Shown piece by piece: positions 36,101-47,860 of a stretch of DNA of 64,000 nt. Under the pieces are notes generated by a model, which saw only the letters and a list, made by a program, of their open reading frames with translations, was not told the DNA's origin and ran no database searches. Position 1 is the first letter of the stretch; each line of letters begins with the position of its first letter. Position numbers and translations under genes: made by a program. This DNA is from Lithospermum erythrorhizon. Its lineage: Eukaryota; Streptophyta; Magnoliopsida; Boraginales; Boraginaceae. The stretch spans positions 1,550,001 to 1,614,000 of the forward strand of contig JADFUC010000852.1 in assembly GCA_019722365.1 (NCBI GenBank), read 5' to 3'.

Positions 36101-36569
36101 GCTTCATGCTTCCCAAAATTTCGGGCAGTATGCCTATTGTGGGTATCCACCAAACCGACCTACAGCATGTAGACGATTCGTTCCTAAGGAAGGCACAAAA
36201 GAGTTTGCTGACTTTCTTACTGATCCAGATATGTACTTCCTAAAAATGTTACCAACCAAGTTTGAAATGACTCTAAGCATCACACTGGTTGAAGTTCTCT
36301 CAAGACACATATCTGAAGAAGTATATTTAGGCCAACAGTCATCACCCAACTGGATAGACGATGAATGGATTAACCGAAGGTCTAAGGAATTTGCTTTTGA
36401 ACTTCAACTAGTAGAGAGAAGAATACTAAAGAGAAACAAAGATCCTTCGTTCAAGAACAGGAGAGGCCCTGCCAAGATTCCTTACAAACTCCTCTACCCG
36501 GACACCTTAAATGTAAGAAACAGGTCTGGTATCACCGACAAGGGGATTCCCAATAGCATCTCTATCTAA
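33116..36569 (+). CDS. 9-lipoxygenase-type gene with altered iron ligand
   Basis: Eight exons assemble in phase: 33116-33371, 33456-33730, 33814-34054, 34144-34473, 34553-34731, 34828-35126, 35334-35597 and 35801-36569. They give 870 residues, close to the usual 860 of plant 9-lipoxygenases. The N-terminus carries a PLAT/LH2 barrel (up to about residue 175) without an obvious plastid transit peptide, so it is likely cytosolic. The catalytic domain holds [90 protein letters not shown] and the terminal GIPNSISI. The family oxygenates linoleic and linolenic acids to 9-hydroperoxides using one iron bound by three His, one Asn and the C-terminal Ile carboxylate. Here H521, H717, N721 and I870 are kept, but the second His position is N526 (HQLINNW instead of HQLxSHW). 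All other features are intact, so it is a conserved but possibly catalytically altered enzyme. Confidence 0.94.
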
Positions 36570-37539
36570 AGACTTGAGGACACTATCATATGATAGATAA
36601 CACCGTAACACAATGTATGCTGAAGAGAACTTTGTGCACAGAGAAATCTCCCTTGTGATTGTACATAGGACTTGTTCGTTAACTCTCTCTGCGACTTATT
36701 TAGCAATTTTAACAACTATGAAAGCCTATCCAGTCTTGTGATTGTGCATATGACTTGTTTGTTAACTCTTTCAAGGAAATACATGATTCTGTCACAAATA
36801 CTATGTACAGTTACACCAACAACAATTTACAAAACAATAAAACATTGTGACTTTCCCATTAGTTTCCATCATTTTACGAAAGGTCCCTTAGGTACAACAT
36901 CCAAAGTTGAATCAAAGTAGTAGAATATCATATGCATTAACAATGAAAAGATGATATAATACTACACTAGTATAAAATGGAGAATGAGGGAATGTTGTCA
37001 AAGATTAAAAATAAATCATTGTCCTACAAATTATTTTAGAAATTAGATCATTCGAATTAAAAAGAGGAAGTATTATTTTGTTTTCTTGAGATTATGAGAG
37101 TTTGCAACCTTACATATCAATGAACACAAACAAAATGTAATGTCACATAAACATCAAAGAAGCATTACTATACTCATGAATGAAGCATAGTGTTCTTGAA
37201 TATATCAGATCATGAAACTATGAACAATAAAAATAGTTTATGCTATCAACATTTCTCAAAATCACACAATTTCATCAATAAAAATGAGATTTTCTCATCT
37301 TTTCAGCTGATATCTCATACAATGAACATTCTCATCTTACATAGCAAGCAAACTAATCTAACACGCAAAAAATTAAACATACAGAAGATCGGAAAAGCTC
37401 TGGCATGGCATCAAGCTCTTCACATAATCATTATCAAGAAGTGGTTTATCTGCTAGGTTACTCTGACTGTCTAACAGTCGCTAAAAATTCTTCCGGCTCT
37501 ATAAATATATGTACCTCCTCGTTGAGATTAGACTGATTC
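36570..37539. other. Convergent intergenic region
   Basis: This holds the 3' UTRs of the lipoxygenase (+) and the SKS gene (-), which point at each other. No other gene is seen. Confidence 0.55.
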
Positions 37540-40500
37540 TTAGGTAGAAGCTCCAATATAAGCAACAACAAATGTGATCAATAAAATTGTGATTGTTGCG
37601 GACGAAGCTGATGCACCAGAAAAATGAAATTGTTTAGCTTGCTGCCTGCAAGATATTCAAGAATGGACCAATCAACACTCAACACCAATCAAGTTCGTTA
37701 AGCATGAATAAATAACTCCAAAAGAAATATCAGAGGTTACTACGGGCCTGATTCCAGTAAAGTGACAGAAGAAAACTAGAAATGTAAATAACAATGCATC
37801 TTACTTCTGTAATGATGATAGAGCACCACAGTATATGGTATTTGCAGGCAAGGCAAGCTCGGTTTTCTCCGTAATCTCTGGATTTATTACACTGATATAA
37901 ACTTCTTGGCCAAGATACCATGAGTCAAGATTTTGAGCTCGGAGATTCCAAATACCAGCATTGTCAAGGAAAACTAAAATAGCAGTCCAAGCATTGGGGA
38001 AAACCTGTAATGGGGTAAGGTCAGTGGTGTGACGTTGACAACAATCAGCTTTTCTCTGGGTAACTTCATTTGGTATGGTTCTTGAAAGTTAACTACGGTG
38101 CAATTTAGTCCTTTGTGCCAATATCTAGACAACACATTTCATTCAACCGACAGAAATAATAATGTGACAAGTAATAAAACAAGAAAATAATGGTGGATTG
38201 GCGCATATTTCCACAACTGAAATGTCGCTAATGAATAATGGTTATAATACAGGACATAAATGTACCCATGATTGCATGTTGAAGAGAATAGGAACATCTT
38301 AAGCTAGATTAACATACCGAAACTAGAGCATATGTTGGTATAAAGACAGGTTCACTTCGTTTTTTCTAAAGATAAAGGTTAATGGATAATTTAATAATCC
38401 GTACTATGACTACTATCTTAGTTCTGAGTAATAGTAACAAATATTTATGCATACTTAAACATGTGGAAGGTAAGAATATTGGAAAAAAAACATTTTAATG
38501 GGTAGCCTAAATCTGGAAATGTAAAAGAATTCAAGGATCAATCAGATACCTGGGTGGTACAACGAGCCACACCATCCCCTTTGTTGTAACTATTCCTGCT
38601 GTTCTCTGTCCAAACTCCAAAATCCATCCTATTACCAGATGACGAGTTCAGGTTTCTACACTCCAAAACTTAAAAGTGAAATAATCACAGCTATATCATG
38701 TATTATCACAAAGTTCTTACCCAACAACAAAAAAGGCATAACCATCCATATGGTAGCTTTGAACTGTAGTATCATTATTTTGGAAGATGATCTCCACAAA
38801 TCCCTTGTAAGTGCCATTAATTACCGATGTATCGATCTTTGAATGTCTATTCATGATCCTATTGGGGAAGTCCAGCTTGAAAACTCCCAGAATATCAAAT
38901 TGTTGGGCAAGCTTTAAAGGTGTTTCTGGCGCAAAATAGGAAATCCCATTAAGAGTAGTACGCCATTTCCCATCTATAAGCTCTGGAGGCCTATTAACAA
39001 TGACATATACATCTGTGACAGGTATTTGACCATATCTGAAAGATCCTTGGGGGTTCGGTCGAGCAGCGCTAGAGGAGAGATTCCATCTATATTTCAAGGA
39101 GTCAATAGTTAGTAAAAAGCCAAATAAACCACAATCTAGTATCACATTTTAGGTATAAGATACAAAATGGAAGATGAAAGTCTGCAGAAAATATAAGAAA
39201 CTCTCCTGCCAACATACAATTAGCATGTTCTAGAACCTGTGTGTTGTAGCATCACTGAACATTTTGAAGCCATACTATTCTCAACTTGGTACAAGATGCT
39301 ACACCACATTTCGGGGTCTGAAGTCATCATTTTATCTTGAGAGAAATAACACATCAAGGAGGTTTCTTATATTTGTCCAGACCTTCAATTAGCCACAACC
39401 TGATGGATCTGGCTTGAAGCATTGAGGAAGAGGGGTCATTTTCATTGGGTATGTCAGGAAGAGGACCTGAAGCTGGACCCTGTGAGTTCGAGTAGTGCAA
39501 GACAGCTACTCCTGCAGCCTTATCCGCTTCGGTGGAGTTGACAAACCGTGGGCTGGCAACAAGATAATAGTCACTGCTAGCATTTCGATCCATAGTGACC
39601 AAGAATGAATATGATTGACCCACATGGATATCCATGTCAGTGTAGTTCTGCTGTACAGTGTAAGACCCTTCAGTCTCCACGAGAAGCAAATTATGGTTTT
39701 GAATTCTGAAATTCAAACTGGTCGAGATGCCAACATTATGCACTCGGAAGCGGTATGTTTTTCCTGTAACACATTTAAGCATACATATATGTAAGAGACA
39801 GACAGAAACTAAGATGCAGGAGACCATATATATATTACTGATTCTACTTTTCTTCCCCGGTCAGGCATTCTTTTCATTTTTGTATAGTGATCTTTTAAGT
39901 TTTGCAAAGTGGAACCATTATGACACAATTAGGTTGTTATCAAAATTCCCAAATGTACAAAATCTAATTTAACTTAGCTCTTCCCATGGAGTGCTGCTGA
40001 ACGGTCCATGAAGAAAGTAAAAGACTAATTATTATGCGCTAAATATGCCTCCCAAATTCACAATGATTTGGAGGAAATGGCATACATCATATTGTTTGAA
40101 ATGAGATGATAGGGGGGATAGTTAGGAAGCAAAGCATGAACGGAAGATAACTAGATTCCACAAAATGCACTCAGGTCTAAGGGTGGTTAATTCCAAACAA
40201 TAAATTCCAGTTCATGCAAGACATCTGTGTGAACTTACATACTAAAACTGAAAAGTATGTATCGCCATATTCGTAATAGAAAATTAATGTCTCGGGTTTA
40301 AAATTTCAAATGAAAGGAAAAAACTATCTAGCAACTACATGTTCTTTATATTGTATGAGCATCTCACAACTGAAAATTGTAATATTATAGATACTTACCA
40401 TAAAACAACCACATACAGATTCATATTTACCTGGATCAACAGTCACCGAGTAATACGATCTACCCTCAGGTACAAGTGAAATATCATAGCGGTAAGGTCC

Positions 40501-41983
40501 TAATCCATTGAACAAGATACCATCAGGATCTCTCAGACCTTTTCCTTTCTCAACATCATCCCTAAGATCCTGTCATCAAAATATTGTTCCATAACTCATA
40601 ACCTGAGTAAGACACGAGAAATTGTAACTTCAAATATGACAAAAGCTCAGATGTATCCTCACCTTATGGCTCTTGGTATACCAGTCACTTATATAAAGTG
40701 TAATATCTCCATCAGGAGATGCAAATGGTATTGGAATCACATCTCTATTATTAATGATGATTCCTCCATATCCTCCGGATGCTCTTTGGAAATCTAAGGA
40801 AGGGAAGTAAAAGAAACTCCCTATCTGGTCTTTGACCTGGAACTGGTATGTCCAATTCCAACCAGCAGGAATTGGACAATTTGTACCGGAGACACCATCC
40901 TGCCATGAATTTTTGCGCTGTTGAACGCCATTCCTGCATTTAGATGTAGCATTAATACAATTATATTTGAAAATATCGTATCATTTAACGGAACGGCTTA
41001 TTTCTCATGTAAATGGAGACGCCAATAAAGGAGACATCAACTTTGACATATCTATTTAACTAGAATAAACGACTTCCTAAATCTTCAACCAGCTATAGAT
41101 ACTGAAAAATAATCTTCGACAAGTTCACATTAATATAAGAGTAAGCAATTCGTTTCAACGCCATTCCAGGTAAGAAGCAATGGTTCGTCAAGGTTGTTCT
41201 TTACATTAACCACAACATTCCAGTTTGTAGTAACATTCAGAATGGGTCCTGGAAACTGCCCATCTATTCCAATCACCTACAAAATTTCTGAGACTTCAGA
41301 CAAATCATAAAAATGTAAGCAGAGAAAAAATTTCAAGAATAGTTGATCACTTCAAACAAATGATCACTCATATTAACAACAATTGGAACTTCAGTATACA
41401 AACATAAGTGAATCTGGGTTCGCCAACATTCTGCAAAATAGCATATGAATTCTTAAAGAACATACACAACAATTACCAATACCATAATCCTCCACTAGTA
41501 TTTGCAAACATAAGATGGCAGTTCATATGAATCTCCAACCCTCAGAAAACATAAAGTTGGTATCTTTGGCCCAATCTTTCTAAATTTATCATACCATTAT
41601 CATTCTAATTGAAAAATAAACAATATCAACTATCAAAGTTGCCAGTTGCCACCTTAACTTTTTAATACTACTAATATTTTGCAATCCCAAATACTGCATT
41701 TTTCTCTTCAAATCATTAGCATTCAATAACTAAACTCTAAATTAGACATAATTAAAGCTAATAATATCGATCTAATGAAGCAAAAAACATTAAAAGCATC
41801 CTAAAATAAGAAATGTAATAATGAAAAGTAAACCTGTTGCTTTACTCCAAGAGGAGATGCAGTAATATAAGAAACAGTCCAGTCATAATATGCATAAGGG
41901 TCTCCACAAAAACAAACACTGATGAAAATGAATATATAAAATATTCCAAGAAAATAGCTCAAATATGGGAAGTTACTAGGCAT
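37540..41983 (-). CDS. SKU5/SKS-type GPI-anchored multicopper oxidase-like protein
   Basis: Nine exons on the minus strand: 41834-41983, about 41167-41276, about 40663-40933, 40431-40569, 39400-39763, 38721-39086, 38550-38628, 37805-38004 and 37540-37645, giving about 594 residues. A signal peptide (FLGIFYIFIFISVCFC) precedes DWTVSYITASPLGVKQQ. Three cupredoxin-like domains follow, with the family phrases IGSFFYFPS, FRVHNVGISTSLNFRIQNH, LDFPNR and QSYHMDGYAFFVVG. The tail SGASASSATITILLITFVVA is a GPI-attachment signal. SKU5 and its relatives are cell-surface proteins affecting directional growth. They resemble ascorbate oxidase and laccase but lack most copper-ligand histidines; here TWNG stands where oxidases have HWHG. 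The start at 41983 is chosen because the signal peptide follows at once. The exon 2/3 border has no GT donor at the expected place (see findings). Confidence 0.92.
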
Positions 41984-42661
41984 TTGATGTACAACAAAAA
42001 CAAGAGAAAAATATGGTTTTTCCTCGAATATTATTTGGGGGGAAGATTTTGGAAGGCTTTTTATTACATATCTAGATTTGTGCAAAGATTTTGGGATCTT
42101 TACTTTCATGGTTATTACAGAATAGTGTACTTTTGCTGATCACTGAGTGAGTTTCTTTGTTGTGTGTGAAAAGATGCACGTGACTGTTGCAGGAAGACAA
42201 TTTGGTCTCCATTGGGGTCCATGTTTTTGGCATGATTTAGAGGTGGGCATTAGAATTAAGCTTTCTACAGTATACACCATAAAAAAATGAAAAATTAGAA
42301 GTGAAATGTCAATTTTATTTTTTAATATGAATTCTTCAATTACTGCAGATAAAAATAGGGGATAATATAATATTTTCACTCCAAAAAATACTATTTGGTG
42401 ATGTGTATAACAATTCAGTGTTAGATCGTATGTGCAATATTTTATTCGTAATGAATATAAAACTCTTTATTAAGTACGATATACAAGCGAGTATGTGGAT
42501 GATGCAAGATAATTCATAAAGAACATGAAACTATTTATTACAAAAGTTTAGGCCTCCATTTTTATTTGTATATATTTATTTATAGTAGAATGAAACATTG
42601 AAAATACATTGAATTCTCATGCAATATTTAAAGTAAATAAGAAAAAATAATTTATAAATAC
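41984..42661. other. SKS promoter and intergenic DNA
   Basis: The upstream part of the minus-strand SKS gene. No other gene is seen. Confidence 0.45.
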
Positions 42662-42664
42662 TTA

Positions 42665-43548
42665 GGGTGTGTTTGGTATGAAGGAATGAATTTGAAGATA
42701 ATGAAATCAATGTGGTAATGGAATGCACATAGGAAATGAATTCTTTTGAACAATTCAATTACTTTGGTTGGTATGTTAGGAATCAAATAATTTATCTGAC
42801 TAATTTCATATATGATAATAAGAATAAATAATACAAATAAATATATATTAAGGTAATATAAATTTATTAATTATAGATTTATTTAATTATTTATGATCAA
42901 ATAATCAAATAAATAGTGTTAATATATATTTTCAAGTAATTAATAGTAATTTCAAAGTTTTATAGCAACATATTAGCTTTAAATATAATCTATTTAGTTT
43001 TAAATAATATTATAAATATTAATTTAAATATACTCTTTAAACAAATTCAAAATTGATATTAAGATATTCATTAAATTATATATTTTTAGCGTACTTTAGA
43101 TATTATTACTTTAAAGAATATTAATATTTTAAATTTTGAGCATACTAATACATTTATTATAAAATTAAAAATATTATAAAATATTTCCTACTATAATTTT
43201 CATATTAAATATATTTACCATATATATTGATTAAATGATTGTATAGACAAATTTAAAATAGATTTATATATATTTAAATTAATATATAATTATTATAACA
43301 ACAGCATGCATTTAATATTATATGACATATAAATATATAACTATTTATTATTATATATATTATATTTATAATGTTAATAACTTATTTATATTTCATTACT
43401 TTGTATAAGGTAATAGGCTAATACTATATGGGGTAATGTGATTGCTTAAGGGAATGGAATCAAGCAGGCTTTAAATACTTAACTAAGTAATAGAATCGAG
43501 ATTCATTACATTCATTCATATCATTCATTCGGCATACCAAACGCAACC
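42665..43548. mobile_element. PIF/Harbinger-like MITE, 884 bp
   Basis: The ends are GGGTGTGTTTGGTATG on the left and GGTTGCGTTTGGTATG on the reverse strand at the right, each flanked by TTA (42662-42664 and 43549-43551). Three-bp TTA duplications and GTTTGGT-type ends are common in PIF/Harbinger-derived elements. The interior is nearly pure A and T, with no reading frame. Confidence 0.75.
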
Positions 43549-43789
43549 TTAATGTCTAGGCATAGCGGACCTAAAATTGAGCAGATGGTGCAATTGCGCC
43601 CACTTACAATTTGTGTTTGAAATGTCTATTATATGAAGGAAATGATGTACAAAGGATAGGCTTGGTGCAATGTTATTAAGAATGAAACTTATTAATTGGT
43701 GGACTGAGTTTGAATCTTATTAATGTTGTAATACCCGATTGCAAAAATGTGTATGTGTGTGATATGTTTGATATGATTTGATTGGTACT

Positions 43790-43915
43790 ACTCATACATC
43801 AGATATCTTCTTCTTTCGAGTTCATCCTATAAGAACTCCATTATTGGCGTGCTTGACACAGGGTAATTACAGGATGGGTGACCCAGCCCAGGAAGTTTCT
43901 CGGTGAGCACGTGAG
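43790..43915 (+). other. 5S rRNA-like segment in the 5' LTR of the TRIM
   Basis: The second half of plant 5S rRNA is clear: AGAACTCC, GCGTGCTTG, then AGGATGGGTGACC and GGAAGT. The first half is degenerate. It is a retroelement part, not a functional 5S gene. Confidence 0.8.
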
Positions 43916-44236
43916 TGAGGACAAGCGTCTTTGGAAAGGCAGGTGGTGGTTAGTGAGGCAGTCCATCGAATCTAATAACGTCTGCCCGACCGGTGGCTAG
44001 AGGCGGGCGTTACAAATGTTATCAGAGCAGCGGAGTCGGAGCTGTGGGAACAAGTGCTATGCGGCGCAAAGTGCGGAGGACACCTCCACGAGGCCGTAGG
44101 GCCACCTCTAGAATCTCACACGGATAGTGCAGTCTGGATGTGTTGTTGCTCACGGGGCGTTGAGTATTTAAGTGGGGAGGTTGTAGCAATACCCGGCCAA
44201 GCAAAAATCAATGTGTGTGTGTGATAAGTTTGATAT

Positions 44237-44375
44237 GATTTGATTGGTACTACTCTTATCATTAAGATGTATCTTCTTTTGAGGAAGTTCATCTATAAGA
44301 ACTCCATTGTTAAAAGCGTGCTTGACACAGGGTAATTCTAGGATGGGTGACCTTTGATACCAGGTGAGCATGTGA
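44237..44375 (+). other. 5S rRNA-like segment in the 3' LTR of the TRIM
   Basis: The same 5S-derived phrases recur: AAGAACTCCATTGTTAAAAG, CGTGCTTGACAC and TAGGATGGGTGACC. Here CCATTGTTAAAAGCGTGC is closer to authentic 5S than the copy in the 5' LTR. Confidence 0.8.
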
Positions 44376-44477
44376 GTGAGGACAAAAGCGTCTTTGGGGG
44401 CAGAGTGGTGGTTAGTAGAGGCAGTCCATCAAATCTAATAACGTCTTAACCCGGTGTGAGCAGGCGAGTACAAATGC

Positions 44478-45582
44478 CCTCGACATTTTCCTTCCTCGCT
44501 TTTATCTTGCCTTCTTTGTTTCTTCGGTAAAATTTTTTTACTATAATATGAATATTGATGTAATTGAAGTAAGCTAATCATATCAAAATCATATTTCAAA
44601 GTTGTTCCATAATGTATTTATTTTTCTTTTTTAATATATTATTAAATATGTCTATTGTACGAACCTCGAACTTATTACTTTATTAGGCTTTATATGTATT
44701 AAGTTCTATTTGCGAGAATCATGATGTGATAAATTGTGAGTGAAAATATCGTTTATATTGAATTGTTCTCTTTAACCCTTTATGTTATTTTTTTGTTAGA
44801 AAATTTTATTCTTTCAAATCATCATTGAATTGTTCATGCTTCTAATTATTCTTGAAATGCTCAATTTTACCATTGAATTGTTATAATTTAGTAATCTGAA
44901 GAACCAATTTTTCTAATTTGAGCGGCTCATTTTGGATAAATTCGGTGAGCCTCCTAGAAACTTCGAGAAAAAAGAAAAAATCTCATGTCGGGCTTAGGTA
45001 GATAACAACTCTGGTTAAAGTCTTGATAAAGCTTGTTTTGATTGATTAGTATGATAGAAATACAATGTTTAAAACCGACTTCGTTTTGACCATAGTTTAA
45101 AAAAAATCGAATAAAACTATATCTTAAAAAAAAATTGTAGTATGCACCATCAGAATCGGACTTCTGGGTTCGACTATGTGTCTAGGTATATAATGAGGAA
45201 AAGAAATATAAATATGCCTAAAAAATGTAGAATGATAAGTAAAAAAATATATATAAATTAAGATGACAAGGTATAAAAAAATGGAAAAAGAAGTTTATGG
45301 AGCATCAATAACAATAATAAATGCATGGGTCGATGGCACTTAACTACTAAAATATGTTCGTTGCCCACGAAAAGGATAGTAATCCATGAAGAATTGTTGT
45401 ATATTGCCCTTACTAAGACAGTGTGAAGTGTGAACGGGTGCAGCACTCCTTTGTTATGCATTTGACTGGGATAAAAAAGTAATTTTCGAAGTGTTATGTG
45501 GCGGAAATAGTTCACCATTGACAATAGAGGAAGGCCATGAATTGCATTGATTTCAATGTTACGGCAAAAATGTAATGGATCT
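44478..45582. other. Intergenic, no gene seen
   Basis: AT-rich DNA between the TRIM and the Mutator-like element. No supported reading frame. Confidence 0.5.
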
Positions 45583-45984
45583 ATAATTGAAGGCTAATTG
45601 GGTGTTTGCACCGTCTCGTCGTTATCTTGTCGAGTTGTCCTACGAACTTTGACGTCTTTATCGGTATGCCCCTTAACCCTGCTGCTTGTCGGGATGCAGC
45701 TCTAAACTCTCACTTTTATCAGGATTGCCCCTCAACCCATTTTTTCACATTTTAAAGTCCAAAAATCAGCAAAAAATTGCTTCCCCCCTCCCAGTTGTTG
45801 CGCGTGTAATGCACTTCATGAATAAGTGGAGGGTAAATTGGTAACTACACTTTTTTGGAGGGAACTACACTATTAAAGGGCTCTCCCATCTCAGCTTTTG
45901 TTGTGTCTCCCCCAAATTAATCAAAAACCCTAAATTGAGCAATTACCATCTCGGTAAGATTTCGTCGGTAGCTGAACAACTATA

Positions 45985-46272
45985 ATGGATCCGTGCGGAG
46001 AAAGAGTCGATAAGTGTTGGTGTGGAAGATACGTTATTGAGTGGGTGAGTTTCACGGAGAAGAATCCGGGAAGAAGGTTTGTTAGGTGTGCAGATCGGGT
46101 TCGTGGGTGTAAATTCTGGGAGTGGCTAGATGAACATGTTCCTCCTCTTGTCAGATCTATTATGGGTGAGAAGTTGCAGAAGGCTGAACGAAGGGTTTTG
46201 ATTTTGGGTTTCTTGTTGGCGTTTTGTTTGGCAAGTATTGTGTTTTTAATGTTTGGTTCAGATAAAATTTGA
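45985..46272 (+). CDS. Small GRF-type zinc-finger protein with a C-terminal membrane segment
   Basis: An intact 95-codon frame, with start context ACTATAATGGATC after a 5' leader that begins inside the transposon. Residues 11-49 form a GRF-type zinc finger: CWCG (C11, C13), NPGRRFVRC (C35) and CKFWEWLD (C42) supply the four cysteines and the Asn-Pro-Gly-Arg-Arg-Phe signature. A charged helix (about residues 58-70) leads into one hydrophobic segment (ILGFLLAFCLASIVFLMFG, about 72-91). GRF fingers bind single-stranded DNA in some DNA-repair enzymes. Small plant proteins with a GRF finger plus a membrane helix are common but their role is unknown. The gene lies wholly inside a Mutator-like element, so it is transposon cargo. 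Confidence 0.88.
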   Translation: MDPCGERVDKCWCGRYVIEWVSFTEKNPGRRFVRCADRVRGCKFWEWLDEHVPPLVRSIMGEKLQKAERRVLILGFLLAFCLASIVFLMFGSDKI

Positions 46273-46566
46273 GGATTTCACTTACTTGATTGCAATTATG
46301 AGTGCATGTGATTTCAACCTAGATTAATTTGTTGGTAATTTAGATAATTATGGTAGTGAGTAGATGTAATACGTGTGATTGTAAGACAAATAATAGTGGT
46401 ATGAAAAGACATAATATTTCTTTCATTGGTGGCATGAAATAGACATAAATATTCACCAACTACAAAACAAAAGCTTTCCTACTGACCAATTATTTACACA
46501 ATCAAAAGACATAAAGTTTCACCGACCATAAATCCATGACATCCTAAGTTTATTATATTTCAGTTC

Positions 46567-46928
46567 TCAAAAAGGTCGAGACTTGGTCAAATAACACGAA
46601 TAAACATTCATCGGATCTGCTCTACGCCTTAATAGATCTTGTTTTCCTTTTCTTTCTTTGTGTTGCTGCAACTTGGCTTCATAAGCCTTCGGTTGTAATT
46701 TACATGGTACACGTTGGGATAAAATTATTTGCGCTTCTCTTGCTCCTCCTTGATGATGGTGCGGTGACTTCCTCCGCGGATCACGATAAATGGTAGAGAT
46801 CTGAGGAATGACTTCTTTTCGCTTTCTTTTTACTGCGAGGGCCGGTATTCGGGTTTATCGTCTTTTTCCCCTTTCTTTTTTCTTGCTGGGGCTTGGTGTG
46901 ATGATGTGGCGTTCTTTTTTTGAGCCAT
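46567..46928 (-). pseudogene. Broken ORF for a small basic protein inside the Mutator-like element
   Basis: On the minus strand a start at 46928 opens MAQKKNATSSHQAPARKKKG and stops after 32 codons (46830). In another frame an open, strongly basic stretch continues (KRKRKEVIPQISTIYRDPRR, later LLRRRADPMNVYS) to a stop at 46567. A single frameshift near 46840 would explain both. No known domain is recognised; it could also be chance. Confidence 0.35.
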
Positions 46929-47291
46929 TCTTTAAGGATTTTTGCTTGAATGAAGGAGTTTGTTATGTTTTGTTGAAGTGAAGATGAAGGGTTCTAATTT
47001 CTTGGTTATGTTGATTGTAATTGGAAAGAAAGAAATTTAATATAATGTTTGTATTAAGGTTTAATGTGTAAGCAAAAGGCGCGTCTACTGATCATATAAA
47101 GGGTAATGTAGTCATTTTACCTGAAAGCAATTTTTTGGACTTTAAAATGTGAAAAAACGGGTTGAGGGGGCAATCCTAACAAGAGTAGAAGTTTAGGGGC
47201 GTAAGCGATAAGATCTTAAAATTCGAGGGATAACTTGACAAGAGAGAGCGACGCTAGTACGGGGGCAAACATACAATTAGCCATAATTGAA

Positions 47292-47829
47292 ATGGTGAAT
47301 CTTTGTGAGAAATCTTCGTTACGTACCCGAGTTCCATTTGGTGTGACAAAAAATAGGAAATAATGTGCAAGTGATTAAATATTAGGCCCTAAACCGAGTG
47401 ATTGTTATCGTGGAAGAAAAATGGATTTGAAGGCCGAGTCCCTTCGGCCGCCCCGGCTCTATACCAGAGCTTCAACACAGGCTGTGCAGCCCATGTGAGA
47501 GATCAAAACATCCGAATATTTGATTCCCATCCGAATTCTAGATGAAGATTTTTTAGTTCGGTCATTTGTAGAGTAAAAAAAATTCAACTCAACTCGTTGT
47601 TGTGATGTTGTCTCACCGAACTGAATTATACCTGAACGAGCTCAAACTAATTCACTTGATCAAGGTTTCATCCGACTTTCGAATTTAACTCATTCTGAGA
47701 ATTTGGTTTGTTAACTAATTCGAAATTTTAATCTATCATCGAAGACATTATAATCACAACCAATGTGAATAGGAGTGAATAGAAGGGACTATTTCAATTG
47801 ATGTATATCTATATCTATCTCTCTCTCTC

Positions 47830-47860
<31 letters not shown>

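Larger units (their letters stand above)
43727..44472 (+). mobile_element. Cassandra-type TRIM retrotransposon (5S rRNA in LTRs)
   Basis: Two LTRs, 43727-44014 and 44182-44472, both begin TGTA and end TACA. Between them lie a primer-binding site TGTTATCAGAGC (44017-44028, one change from the Met-tRNA type TGGTATCAGAGC), about 140 bp without coding capacity and a purine run AAGTGGGGAGG before the 3' LTR. Each LTR holds a 5S rRNA-like segment (ATAAGAACTCCATT, GGCGTGCTTGACAC and AGGATGGGTGACC in the 5' LTR). The flanks AATGT and AATGC look like a slightly mutated 5-bp target duplication. This is the recognised architecture of Cassandra. Confidence 0.9.
45592..47282 (+). mobile_element. Mutator-like element carrying a GRF zinc-finger gene
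   Basis: The inverted ends are GGCTAATTGGGTGTTTGCAC on the left and GGCTAATTGTATGTTTGCCC on the reverse strand at the right. Similarity continues for roughly 160-190 bp inward, through GGATTGCCCC, CAACCC and TTTTAAAGTCCAAAAA. An exact 9-bp duplication ATAATTGAA (45583-45591 and 47283-47291) flanks it. Long inverted repeats with a 9-bp target duplication define Mutator-like elements. The 1.7 kb element has no transposase and is non-autonomous. It carries one intact small gene and one broken one, facing each other. Confidence 0.93.

Noticed and set aside
26634..36569. Biosynthetic gene cluster of the P450 and the lipoxygenase
   Set aside because: They are 4.6 kb apart with different family roles, and no further pathway enzymes lie nearby; proximity alone does not support a cluster.
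43780..44375. Functional 5S rRNA genes
   Set aside because: The 5S-like segments lie inside LTRs of a TRIM and have degenerate 5' halves, so they are retroelement parts.
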